Source: Allacma fusca (taxonomy: Eukaryota; Arthropoda; Collembola; Symphypleona; Sminthuridae). Taken from it: a stretch of 64,000 nt of DNA. Below the pieces are notes generated by a model. It worked only from the letters and a program-made list of their open reading frames with translations. It was not told the origin of the DNA and ran no database searches. Both the position numbers and the translations under genes were made by a program. Below are positions 28,686-40,533 of this stretch, one piece after another (the stretch's first letter is position 1; each line of letters begins with the position of its first letter). The stretch covers positions 70,853,067-70,917,066 of the forward strand of contig OX359245.1 in NCBI GenBank assembly GCA_947179485.1, given 5' to 3'.

Positions 28686-29909
28686 ATATTTGGTAATCCT
28701 TTAAATTAGTACAATGGAAAATACCCGGGTAGGTTCAGGTACTTTTAAAATATACCCGGGTACAGGTACTTTTTTGGGTACTTTTTGGGTACAGGTACTT
28801 TTCAGGTACAGGTACTCCTGATTTAGTTTGAGTACAGGTTCCGGAATATTGAACCCAGGTATTCAGATACAGGTACGGGTTTAGGTTCAAAAAGTCCATG
28901 TACCCATGATTCAGGTACAGGTTCAGGTCCAGGTACAACATTTTTGTACCCCTGCGGGGCACTAGTACAGGGTTTAAATGATCTAAAATCATTTTCGGGT
29001 AATTACTCCAATCCCGGAGTTTCAATTGAAAAAATAGAATAATAAAACAACCGTTCCAACTTTACTATTTCCATTGAAATTAGGGTTTTTCAATTGGACA
29101 AACATCTCCAGTCACCAGTGGTTGCTTTCAAAGGGGCTTGACCATGACTTTCAAAATTAATATAATCTAATGAATCGTTAAACATTAAATCAGGATGGAT
29201 TACGAGATGCTGGAGGTGTCTGAAATATGATTCTCATCTTCACTCCGGACCTATACAGGGGTAACTACAATATGGAATGACTATCTCCTGCAGAGTATCT
29301 TTAACTGCAGCTACCAGCCTTGCCAAGGAATAAAAATGGTCTGGTCTGGACCATTATAAATGGTCCGTTATTGGTCTGGTTCAAGATTTTAATGGTCTGA
29401 TTGAAGTGTTGGATCAGACCAGATACAATTGATCCGGTATCAGGACCACACCAGACCACGTGACCATGGTCCTTAAAGTAAACACAATACAAATGTATAA
29501 TATTACAAACTTACGTGAAACGAATCAAAAATGTCATTGGTGGTGGTAAACCAAGAATTTCATCTATCCTTTTTATTAACGAGCACTTTCTGTCCGTTTA
29601 TTTAAAGTACCGCGCGTTCATAGTTCAATGGCTTTCACACAACGCCACAAGGTGGCATCGTTATTCTTAACGAGCACTTCTTGTCCGTTTATTTATGTAT
29701 TTACTTACACAAGTCTCTACGACAGGGCTTGATTCAAAAGCCGTTTAGATTCTGGTTTCTAAATTCACACTACCCCCTCCAAATACCTATCCCTTTGAAC
29801 GGCTTGCACAGGCCTTTTACTAATTTGTATATAATATGCAATTATTTAATTTTCCTCAATGGTTTTCTGGATCATGGTTTTTGATGTGATTCAAACAAAT
29901 GACTGGCAA
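28676..29909. other. Host DNA beside the retrotransposon, with GGTAC-rich stretch
   Basis: From about 28715 to 28980 the DNA is full of GGTACAGGT, GGGTAC and ACCCGGGT units, the type that forms the ends of hAT-like elements further on. It ends in TTTTTGTACCCCTGCGG, close to the end of the 35401-36490 element. It is probably part of such an element cut by the LTR insertion. At about 29326-29475 lies a cluster of TGGTCTGG and CCAGACCA in both directions, perhaps a small MITE. A 32-35 bp direct repeat (TTAACGAGCACTT core) is at 29573-29604 and 29661-29695. Confidence 0.5.
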
Positions 29910-30833
29910 CAGTGCTCGGAATAGGTACCGGTAATACTCAGGTGAGTGCAAGGTAATGGAACTTGATAAGTACCCAATAGACAAGGATATTATAATTATA
30001 CTGGGTATACCCGTGTATATACAGTTCCCAAGTATTTTTAGGTACTTCAATGTAGGGGTCGGATTTTTGTAAATCTCCTTGGAAGATTATTTCTGAATCA
30101 CCCTGCTGAATCAAATGTCCCTGCATGGAGGTCCTCAACGATTTCAAAAATCCCTGTTGGAAAACATAACTTCCCTGCAAGTCGTCAAATCCCTGTCAAA
30201 TAAGATCAACTAATCTAAAAAACCCTGTTTGCAAAACAAATTTACCTGAAACACGTCAGCAAACTTGAAAAATTCCCTGCCAAAAAAAAAGATTTTAAAA
30301 TCCTTGTTCGCAAAATACAATCCCTTCCCCTTGAGATTTTCTCTACGGGAATATTTTTCCCTGCCAGAAATATTTTTTCCATGGGAAGAATCTTCCCGTC
30401 TTCCCACAAAAATCCGACCCTTGCTTCAAGGATTCGGACCGGTATGGAATACTATTTGGGGCAACTATACATTGTTTGAATTTTCAATAGTGGGCAAAAA
30501 TTGGACGAATTATGCTTTTTGGCATTTTCAGTACATTTTTCACTTGGAATGCAAATATAGAAGATCATGTTTAACCTGAAGCACCCAAGTAATAGCCGGG
30601 CACAAACAATATATATACTCGGATAGGCTAAAGGGATTTGTGGACATTACAGGTACCGGTAAACTCTGGTTATAAGTACGACATTTATTTTCAAATGAAA
30701 GCTGAATACTGGTAGCGGATACAGGAATCAATTGATCAAGTACTCCGGTACGGGTACTGGTACAGCACATCATTCGTCGTACCCATTTTGTACGGGTATG
30801 GGTACGCGGATTCTGAACTCAGTTCGAGCACCG
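29910..30833. mobile_element. Non-autonomous hAT-like element (degenerate)
   Basis: The ends are inverse: CAGTGCTCGGA at the left and, read in reverse, CGGTGCTCGAA at the right. The flanks ACTGGCAA and ATTGTCAA match at six of eight positions and may be an eroded 8-bp duplication. The inner part holds GGTACCGG and GGTACGGGTAC units near the ends and, at 30060-30330, many spaced ATCCCTG or TTCCCTG repeats. No transposase frame. Confidence 0.45.
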
Positions 30834-30869
30834 ATTGTCAACCTTACTTTCAAGGTTGTTCCTGGCTCC

Positions 30870-31620
30870 TGAAGCGCACAAACACGGTGAGGCTTTAGGA
30901 AGATTCGTTTGCGTTGCGTAAATTACATGAAATATCAAACCATTAAAACATGAGTCAAACTACGTTGCCTTTGCTCGTACACGGATATCGTATCGCAGCA
31001 CTTTTGCCTGTGAAATAAATTGAGTAGATTCAATTCATGTAAATTAGTTCTGGGCTTAAAATATTTTTAACCGTCATGATATACAGGCGCGGAAATACTT
31101 ACGTACAAGATATATTCGGATTTCTGAGAAAGAGGTTTTAATTTTTCGTGCAACCTTTACACAAACTTCCCTCATATTTTCTATTTCATTTTTTCCGCTG
31201 AACATTCATTTTTGAAAATAGCAAAACCCGTGCACCACGGTGTGGATTTGGTGTGAAGCATATTTTGTAAAGAAAATTCCAAGAATTTACTTTAAATTAA
31301 AGCAACTTTACAAAAAACATTCACTAGGTCGCGGATTTATACTGATTAGAACTCACCTGTTGAAAGATTTCGCCATTCTTTCATCAAACACTCAGATCGT
31401 GCTGACGACATTCCCTCCAACTGATCCCTTTGAAACTCAGTTAAATTCTTCAAAGCCTCCATGAACCCCCAGGGATAATCGGATTCCCGGGAAAAGAATT
31501 TCCAGGAAGGAAGGACTGTACCTTGAGCTCTTACTCCACTAAAGGTAATCGTGAAAGGAAATATCATTTAATATAAAATCAATTCATGAGAATTATTACA
31601 GTTTGCTGTTTAAATTCAAA
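30870..31620 (-). repeat. Inverted segmental duplication, arm 1
   Basis: The reverse complement of this stretch aligns by eye with 58340-59090. Shared blocks include an exon-like part of equal length, the intron after it, and GATACGATATCC followed by ACGAGCAA further on. Identity is perhaps 70-75 %. The copies are in opposite orientation and about 27 kb apart, measured across the Polinton. Confidence 0.65.
31357..31538 (-). CDS. Exon-like segment, copy 1
   Basis: On the minus strand it follows TTTAG and ends in ACAG before GTGAGT, so both splice sites look good. It is 182 nt and open in one frame, with the ending CLMKEWRNLSTG and a centre SRESDYPWGFM. The copy at 58424-58605 has the same length, splice sites and many of the same residues. 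I do not recognise the protein. It is either an exon of a duplicated host gene or part of an unknown repeat. Confidence 0.5.
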
Positions 31621-32362
31621 ATAATTGTATATATGAAAAGAGCCGGTAATCATATTTTCAACCCATTGCATTAATACATATAAGATTTGCATGTCAGGTA
31701 GATTTATAACATACTAGAATACACAGACTCTGTTATACTTCTCTTCATAATCAGAGGGAAAAATTTAGCTGTAAATTAGGCATGTGTAGTCCGACTATAC
31801 TTTGAATACATTATTTACGCCAAATTGACTACTTGATGGATTCAGGACGGATGTGAATACATGAAAATGCGTGTCTTTCATTTAGTTCTCAAAATCAGAA
31901 ATTTGGTACTCTGTATACAAATTATAGGTCAATCATAAAACTTTTTTCCCTCAAAAGTCAACAAAAATATTATCCTGCCAACCTTTTCTTTCACTGACGG
32001 GTATGCTAGGCTTGAGTGTAAGCAGGTTAAAATTACTGCAATCAACTAAATCAACCTTTCAATTGAAAATCAAATTGATGATCACAGGTTGTCCATTAAT
32101 CTGTGAAGTTCTGTGAAGGTTGTTATGTCCCTTCGATATAATTCAACTGCCTGAAGCAAACTATATTCTCGTGAATTCAATTGAATTTGAATTTGATTTT
32201 GTCGAAGTTGTCTAAATAAATCCACAGACCTTAAATCCTTGTGGAAAACAGCATGCTTGGCTATAATGGTCAAAGGAAGCGTGCAAGTAATTGAGTACAA
32301 GTTCTAACAAACGAATTTAATCAATAGAATATCCATGAATTTAGTTGACATGTCAAGAAGAC

Positions 32363-33305
32363 CAGAGCTATGCAAAATACTTGGTCTAAGATTACAAAAT
32401 ACAAAATAAAATACCTGAAGTAAAATATAGAAAATACAAAATACAATGTAAAATACCTCAGGGTACATTACTAAAATACAAATAAAAATACAATACATGG
32501 TCGGTAATTTAAAATACTCAAATACAAAATACTGTATTTTAAATACAATACTTTTCTTAAAATACCCAAACAATGCTCACTATTCTCAGTTTATGGGACT
32601 CAAACAGCTTTAAAAATCAATATTTTAAAAATTAATTAGATAACTAATCACTTCAGGGACAGTATATAAGACTGGTGTAGTAACAACTGATTCAACTTTT
32701 GTTGAATTTGTCAGTCCATTAATTATAATTACATTGACTAACGATAATCAGTTATTTTGATTGTTTATCAAGTACAGTAGATTATTATGATATTTTTTGA
32801 GTTAGTATCTGAAAATTAAATTGAGTGCCTTCGACGGAGCTTAAATATTGTTGTTAAAGAGGCAAAGTGGGCTAAGTGATGTACAAAAGCACAAAAGAGC
32901 ATAGTATACTATTTTGCCCTTTCAGTGGCGGTATGTAATACTGGATATGGAGAACCTCAACAAGTTTGATGTATCCAGTAAAAAGGATTCAATCCGTCGT
33001 ATGCTATTGCATTGCTAAAATGGAATTCTCACAGATATTGAACATCATGCAAACTACAAACAATGTCAAAGTTGTAATCATGCTGGTGAAAAGTATTTTG
33101 AGCTAAATACTTTATTTGAAATACATTTTCCAGGCCCTTGAAAGTAAGCAAATACAAAATACTTTTGTACTTACAGGCCCTTAAAATACAAAGTACAAAA
33201 TACTTACCCACTGATTGCTAACTTTAAAATACAAAATACAAAATACTTTGTGGTCTGAAAATACGTATTTTAAAATACTGTATTTGAAAATACTGCATAG
33301 CTCTG
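32363..33305. mobile_element. Non-autonomous hAT element with AAATAC subterminal repeats
   Basis: Perfect 8-bp target duplication AAGAAGAC at 32355-32362 and 33306-33313. The ends begin CAGAGCTATGCA in both directions, a hAT-type terminus. Both sides carry many AAAATAC and ACAAAATAC units, likely transposase-binding sites. 943 bp; no coding frame. Same family as 56687-57969. Confidence 0.85.
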
Positions 33306-33313
33306 AAGAAGAC

Positions 33314-34158
33314 TCAATCAATAATTACGTCGTTTTAATTTTCAAGAAATCTTCTCCAAATCTGAACTTGAATACGTTCACGTGCATTTGTGTAAATTTT
33401 TTCGTTCATATATAAATAATGTATACATATGAATAATATAAATATGTACATAATTATTATACATATTTTAAGCATTCCTTTTTTTATAAGTAAGTCTCAT
33501 ACAAAAAAGTTATATTTTTGTGGGTGCATTAAGTGATATAAGCAATAGGATGTGAGATTTTTAACATATAATAAAATTTTGGGAGAAGTGACTGAAGAAA
33601 TTCTACAGAATTGTTATTTTTATATTTTTAGATCTTGTACGTAAATACTATCTAAAAAATAAAATTGTAATAACAAACCTGATAAATTTAACTGAAATTA
33701 AAGCTACACTGCTTCTACCTTCAATCTTTAATTATTAAAACTGTGCAGAAATATAATTAATATTACATGATTAGAATTGCATGATAAAAACAATGAACTA
33801 CATTACACTACGACGAATTAACAAAACCTTGAATATTAAAAACTACTTACGGCTCAATTTGACTTCAATCATGGGATTTAGGAAAAATCCTTAATCAGAA
33901 AAGGTAAAAGGAGTTCCACAGGTACTTTGCTATAAGTGTTCACCCTACAAAGTACGAACTGGGTCTGTCGGTACGAATGAAAAATATCTGCTATTTGAGT
34001 CTCATGGTCCTGCACAAGAGCATTGAGGATAATTCTTTCTCCAGTTTGGAAGCGAGTTTTGGGCACCCGCATGTAAGATCTCATAACTCTAGGCTTATTG
34101 GGGAAACTTTTCAGTTGATATCAAATAAAAATTAAAACACTCATAACTTTATTAGCTT
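33314..34158. other. AT-rich spacer without genes
   Basis: AT-rich DNA with short low-complexity runs. I see no gene, and no repeat with clear ends before 34159. Confidence 0.5.
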
Positions 34159-34974
34159 TAGTTGTTCCAATCTTTCAATTCAATTCAAGTTATGAATTGA
34201 TTGAAATAAAATGATTCGATTCATTGTATTTCCATTTCATCCACGACTCACAGGATTCAATTTGATTCATTTCTGCGTGCTGAATTGAATCGAATGATGA
34301 TTCAAATCATTCAGACAGTAAAAGGTGGTAACATAAACATTTTATTTAAGGATTGTATAATTACTACATAAAACAGCGGAAGAATATAAGTAAAAAAAAT
34401 CCACTACCACTAAAATTGTCAATACAGTGTGCTCTCGCTATAAGGGATACTTTTATAAGGGATTATTTGATATAAGGAATCGGGGTTTACAGTCCCGATT
34501 CCCGTTTACACAAAGTATAACACTATGGTCAGAAGGGACGATTATACAGCGAGAGTTGACTGTAACATCAGCAAATTCGAGTTGCATATTCTGCTAATTA
34601 ATTGTCACATTATGACATCAATTGGACTGTTAGGAAATGTTGGGATAATAATTTATAACGATTGATGTATTTGTTGTTTAAACATTTTTATTTACAAAAT
34701 AATGAATAAGTCGGTTTCCCAACAAAATCGAAAATGTTTCTGAGACATATTTTTAATGTGATGCGTTGCTAGTTGCATTTTTAGCGGGATATGCAAGCAA
34801 ATTCGTTGCACGTAAATCATTTGAATTGCGATTCATGGCTTTCGCGTGATTTCGTTCATGAAGTGAATTAAATGAAATGATTCAATTCACACTTTGAAAT
34901 GAATCGAAAAATGATGAATCACAATTAAATTGAATCGAGTTTTTTGATTCAGAATTGAAAGATCGGGACCTCTA
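34159..34974. mobile_element. Non-autonomous hAT-like element with GATTCAATT repeats
   Basis: Left end TAGTTGTTCCAATCTTTC and the reverse of the right end TAGAGGTCCCGATCTTTC are clearly related. Flanks ATTAGCTT and ATTTGCTC match at six of eight positions. Both inner ends are crowded with TGATTCAATT and GAATTGAATC units. The element is itself invaded by a small MITE (34425-34562). 816 bp with that insert. Confidence 0.6.
34425..34562. mobile_element. Small pogo/Tc1-like MITE inside a hAT element
   Basis: 138 bp flanked by TA on both sides (34423-34424, 34563-34564). The ends are inverse: CAGTGTGCTCTCGCTATAA at the left and, reversed, CAGTCAACTCTCGCTGTATA at the right. TA duplication and CAGT ends fit the pogo/Tigger branch of Tc1-mariner. 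Confidence 0.7.
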
Positions 34975-35400
34975 ATTTGCTCACACAAGCATCATGGATA
35001 CGTATTTTTCAGATATAGGCTTTTATTAAGAGAATGGTATCTAATAAGCAACCCTTCTAACAGAGAGCAAGTTGTTTAAGAGAAAACTCTCTCACAAGAA
35101 AAAATTTCCCGTTCTTCGAGTTTCCTTTGTACATTGAATTCAAAGCATTCTTTAATTCAGACCGACAATGTCAAAGCGTCTTTTTTGTATACGACAAATG
35201 TATGTACTCAAGATCCTATTAATTCCAGCCCCATTATATAATTTTGTCTAATCAACAGTGTCTTTGACAGATCACCTTATAGGCTTGAAATTTATAAGGG
35301 CGTGTTTTGATGAGTAGGATTTAGCCTGTGAGCAAGCACTCATGTGCTAATTTCAATGTCTCTGTAGCTAGAAGCTTCAATCGCAGAGCGACCCAGGCAG

Positions 35401-36490
35401 TAGGGAAGCTCATGGGAACAGGACCAACCCGGGTATTTGGGTACAGGAACAGGAACAGGTCCAAAATGGGTACAGTTCAAAACAGGAACAATACAGGTAC
35501 TTTTATTTTACCCAGAAACCCGTGACCACAGTCACAAACAGGTACAGGAACGAAAGTCGTTCCTGTTTGTGTGTTCCCAATAGGTCCACACTGTTGAATG
35601 ACCCATATTTAAACGTGTGGACCCAGGTACTTTGAGGTTTTTGAACTTCAATAATTTCCAAAGCACCAATGAACGCTCGAAATGAATTTTGAGCATGGCC
35701 TGATTACAAGAATGCGAATATTGTACATGAATGGCTATGAATATCATTTGCCATGCTCGTTAGTTGCTTTAAAACTAATTACCTCATTGGACTTATTTTG
35801 CGTTAAAGTAATTATTTCAGTTTAAACATGGATTAAGCAAACAATCCCATTGAAATAAATCTTGATAGTGACCACAGTAGTGATACAGAAGAAAATGTGA
35901 ACTCAAAACAAAGGTCGGACGTATACAGTCATTATAAATATGACAAGAAAAATCTAAAATTCCAGTGCGATTACTGCAGGTAGGATTTATTGTAATATAA
36001 AAGTAGTAATAAAAATTAATTATTTATTTCCACTGGAAACATTCGGAAGCATTTACGAAAATAAAATTAGCAGCAAAAAAGCTTAAAAGTAAAGTTGCTT
36101 TTCCGACCTTAAAAGTAATAAACAAGTTACGGTACAATAATTATTTTATAGTACAAAAATATGCAGGAACAATGAAATTTATGAGAAAAAGCAAAAAAAA
36201 AATAGTAAAAAACGTTTAGCTTAAATTCATAGGTTTAAACTAAAGTACCCGCGGACGCACCCGGGTACTTGCATAACTTTTGGGAATGGGTACACGTTTT
36301 GGGTACTTTTCAGGGACGGGAACAATTTCAGGAACAGGTACAAGATTTTGGATGTGTGAACAGGTACAGGAACGGAATATTTGTACCTGAAAATTTTTAG
36401 CATAGGTACAGGAACATAAATTTTGTACCTGTATTTATGAGTTCGTGTTCAGGAACCGGAACCAAGTTTTTGTACCTTTGCGCTTCCCTA
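35401..36490. mobile_element. hAT deletion derivative with GGTACAGGAAC ends
   Basis: Perfect 8-bp duplication CCAGGCAG at 35393-35400 and 36491-36498. Ends start TAGGGAAGC in both directions. Subterminal GGTACAGG and GGAACAGG units fill about 130 bp at the left and 250 bp at the right. The centre keeps an exon fossil with a BED zinc finger (35866-35980), so it derives from a full hAT transposon. 1090 bp. Confidence 0.85.
35828..35980 (+). pseudogene. BED zinc-finger remnant of a hAT transposase
   Basis: An ATG at 35828 is followed two codons later by a stop. From about 35840 the frame is open: an acidic stretch, then RSDVYSHYKYD and CDYC, the Trp/Tyr-His spacing and first Cys pair of a BED finger. 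The frame stops right after CDYC, where GCAGGTAGG gives a possible splice donor. BED fingers are the DNA-binding N-terminus of many hAT transposases. The rest of the enzyme is missing. Confidence 0.6.
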
Positions 36491-36498
36491 CCAGGCAG

Positions 36499-39118
36499 TA
36501 CCGATTATTGCGGGAGGACGACTCTTTTACGATAGGAAGCATTTATAAACTGGTTAAAACACAAACTACTAACACAACTAACTGGTTTTAAAACTGTTAA
36601 ACGTTTTAAACTTGTGAAAATTTGAATAAAATTTAATTTGATTTAAATTAAACCAAGGGGAACTTCTATTTGGAAACCCAAATGTGTATATGTAAAGGTG
36701 AGTAGGTACGTTTATTTTATTGCAGTTTTACTCCTAAAACTCCGAGCTAATTTTTCGTGGAAGGTTTCTGTACATATTCGAAAATACTTGTTTGTTAATG
36801 TTTTAAACATTTTTATTTTGTTTTCATATTGGGCCATTCACCTTTCAACTTGTTACCGTCAGCAAAATTTGATTAGTTAATATTTCAACATGTTTAAATA
36901 ATTATTTAATTTGTTCTTCCAGTCGTTCACATGATTACTTTCCTTCCGCACGTTAACATTGGTACAGGTTCGCACAATTGAGATATAAAAAAGGTGTTCC
37001 ACATTTCCTCATGGAGTTCTTGCTTTATCGGTATTATTTTGTTTGATGTTGGTTGAACTCGTCTTCATTTGTCCTTGCCAAGTATAGAGTGGCAATCAAT
37101 ATCAATATTTATAATTTGAGGAAATTGGGGCATGAACCCACTATTTGAAATATTGTACGTACATAGCAGAGATTCCCTCAATTTCATTCACACATTTTTT
37201 GGGTTAGATTCTACTCGAATATCATTTTACCGGAAATTTAATTTTGCCCAATCAGCGTCAAACATTTTTCAACTTTCTTAACAAAATCCAAAGCTGTAAC
37301 ATAGTATGTGATACAAATATAGACAAAATATATGATATATACATGTATACCTCTGTGCCTTTAAATATCAAAACCGCGGTTAGTTGCAATGTGAATACCA
37401 GTGTCAAGCATGAAGAAATGAAAGTTATAATATTGCGAGAATTTTATTTAAAAATTTATTTCAGATTAGAAGGTAACAGTTTAGACTGAAATTTAAACTG
37501 ACTTAATCAATCAAGAAGCTCCAAACTTATATGTATGACTAAGGAATTTGAATAATTTACAAAACGTTTCATACGTCTTTTGTTGGATACATTCCACATC
37601 TTAATTACACTTTAATTATATTTACATAAAGTGAAATTAAATTCGTTAATTTATTCAACTGCATATTATTCCACTTTCCAAATATTTTGAAATTCCGATT
37701 AATTAAATTACATAATTGCGTTACAATTACAACAACTCGATTTGCATGCTGTAAACCATTAGATCATTATCATGAATGATTCAAATATAAACACAAAAAA
37801 GCAGATAATCGCACTCCATAAAAATCCTTGTAATTCAAGGGCAATTGAGTTTTTAACCGTCAGCGGTCGCCGCATATTTTGTTTCATGGAATCTACCCCG
37901 GTGGATTTTACCATCTCTTTCCGAAGAATCGGCAGGTAATTCAATAGTACTTCTTTACCTCCCACCATCCCTATCCAGCATACGAGATTAACTCACAAAA
38001 CTTTTACATACAGTGATCCGTTGTACAAAGAGAAATTCCCTTCGCACGTGTTGTTATAATTTTAAAGGAGCAATGTCTGACTCCAGTGCTCGGGTGGGGG
38101 TATTGCAATATCTGGTATCTATAGAGTCTGTACCCATACCCATACCCGAAATGTGGAAATATAATAAAAATGGTATGTGCAAATGTGGAAATCAAGCATT
38201 TTCTAAATTTAAAGTTTTTGCGTTATTTCTTTAGCCACTGTATGGTTTTGAGCTACAAATATGGAACTTATTTTAAAAAATCTGGAAGACACTACTAAAA
38301 AGTTGGGAAGTAAAATGTTTCCCACATTGATTGTTTAATGGCTGATGTGCGAAGTTTTTTCTGGCACCCGGCTCATATGTGTATGATTTTTTCCATATAG
38401 AGATAACTAACATGCAGTTTTGGCTTGGAACTTGAATAGATTTTTCATTTGATTTATTAGGCCTTTTCCACTAATCTCAGTAGCTCTGTCTATATATATA
38501 TAATTCATTAATATCTTGTACCAAATACCCGCCTTCTCCTTATCAACTACCAATAATACAAAATAAAGGACATAGTTAGCTAAATTCTAAAAAGTACCAT
38601 TTTTAATGGAGATCCCATTTAAAAAGCACGTGTTACGAAATGAAAATGGTACCTTTTAAAATTTAACCGACGATATTAACAAAAAGCTCTATGTATCTTG
38701 GAAACACTGAAAATACCGACTAAAATGTTGTATCTTTTACTCCGGTGATGCACCAAATCGGTTTTAAGATTATGTCAAATAATAGAAACGGTCCCAATAT
38801 ATATAATAATAATTATTGCACTTTAATACAAATTATCATTCAATCATTTTGAAGACTCGCAATTATGATGTTATCGATATCTGTCTCATGATAGACTCCT
38901 TTTCATGCACATTTATTTGGATAAGCTATTATGCCCAAAACATTTTATAGGCATTCTACACAAGTTATCCCCCTATCTCGTAATTCCTACAATTAACATG
39001 GGAATTTTTTTGCAGCCTATATTTTGCCTACTTGTAGGCCTTACATGTAGGGGAGGCGCCCACCTTTGCTAAGCCGGCTTTAGTGTAGATCTGATTTCTA
39101 ATAAACCTTCAACCAATC
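36499..39118. other. AT-rich spacer with scattered repeat pieces
   Basis: No coding frame is convincing. At 38085-38150 a piece starts CAGTGCTCGG and contains GTACCCATACCC units, resembling one end of the 29910-30833 element; its partner end was not found. The last 40 bases (branch-like CTAAT, then CAACCAATCTTGCAG) look like the end of an intron. Confidence 0.4.
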
Positions 39119-39934
39119 TTGCAGGCTCGAGCTACTTGTGGGAACGAAAAGTTTGATCCCATTCCCGAACCCGATCCCGAAAATCGGGTCATCAAGATTT
39201 TCGGACTCACACCCGAACCCGTTCCCGAAATACTGGGATTGGGTGCTCAAAAACGCAGATATTAAATATGCTTGAATCGTTGATCTCAAACCCGATCCCG
39301 AACCCGAAATCAGATACAATTTGCTCCCAATCGCGATCCCGAATCCCTTGAACACGGACTCGTTTCCGGGACCAGTGCCGTTAGTGTAAATCAATTTTGA
39401 TTTAGCAATACCTGTGCATGCATACCATGCAACAATAGATTTAGGTATTATTAAAAATGACCAAACTAAACGTCTTGCCGAAAATCCTGCAGGAAGACTG
39501 CTTAAGCGATTTTCACTATGAGTTTTGCAATGACTTTCATCTTGCAAATTAGAGCAGGCGGAAATCACGACTATGCGATCCCAACTGACATTGTGCGAAA
39601 CCGCTCAAGTTGCTTATGTAAAATTATCTTCTCAACACTTTAACGAGGGAAGCCTTGCATGGTTTGTATTTTTTCTCCGCTAGATGGATGCGTTGTTCCC
39701 GGGAACGTGAAGCGTGTAACGCGTGTGGAAACGAAGATGTTCCCGGTTCTCGACGGGAACACAAATACCTTCATCAAGCTTGAACCCGTTCCCGATCCCG
39801 AAATCCCGGGTCTGCTGAACATGTTCCTGAACCTGGTCCCAAAGTATTTGGGAACATTAATTAGACACCCAAACTCAAACCCGTTCCCGATCCCGAACCC
39901 AATTCTCGGGTGCATCCCGATCCCAAAAGTAGCT

Positions 39935-40125
39935 AGTAGGCGATATAGTATGGGTGGACCCATTGTGAAATGTCCACTGGACATTTCCCTATGTATAAGG
40001 CATAGGGACGACCTTCACTTTTCCCCAGTGGACATTTCCCTATGTATAAGGCATAGGGAAGCCCTTCACTTTTTCCCAGTGGACATTTCCCCCATGCGTA
40101 AGGCATAGGGACACCCTTCACTTTT
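39935..40125 (+). repeat. Polinton left TIR with 61-bp tandem units
   Basis: After a unique 35-base tip come three tandem units, each with CAGTGGACATTTCC, GGCATAGGGA and CCTTCACTTTT. The right TIR (55855-56033) is the inverse with the same unit order. Units within one TIR differ by a few bases. Confidence 0.85.
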
Positions 40126-40533
40126 ATCCTGTGTACATTTACATATGTCAGTACATATGGACATTTAGAGTTAAACAATGTACACACTGATAATACAATT
40201 ATGGCGAGTGCATATGTAGAGGATAAAGCATGCATCAAGCAATGCCACACCCAGTGGCAGAGTAGTTAGAGCTTCAAAAAATTATAAACGGCGAGGAGTT
40301 CAATCCAGGTCACACCCATCAATAATATATGCATGTATGATTTGTTTACAGGTAATGGTCACCCCATCCAGTAAGGTAAGAATAAAAAATCAAAAATAGT
40401 TTGTTTCCCCCTATATATGGGGTTTGTTTTGGTACTGTAGACTATCATTCCTTCCATATTCAGTCCTAGGAGTGCAGGTCAAAGAAATTATCCAATTTCA
40501 TTTCAATTTTTTTTGAAAATATTTTTCAAAAAA

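Noticed and set aside
29573..29695. Direct repeat with TTAACGAGCACTT as a short LTR pair
   Set aside because: Only about 90 bases apart, with no internal priming sites or coding; kept only as a note.
40010..40110. TIR tandem units as a CRISPR-like array
   Set aside because: Units are contiguous 61-bp tandem repeats in a Polinton TIR, mirrored at the other end, with no spacers.
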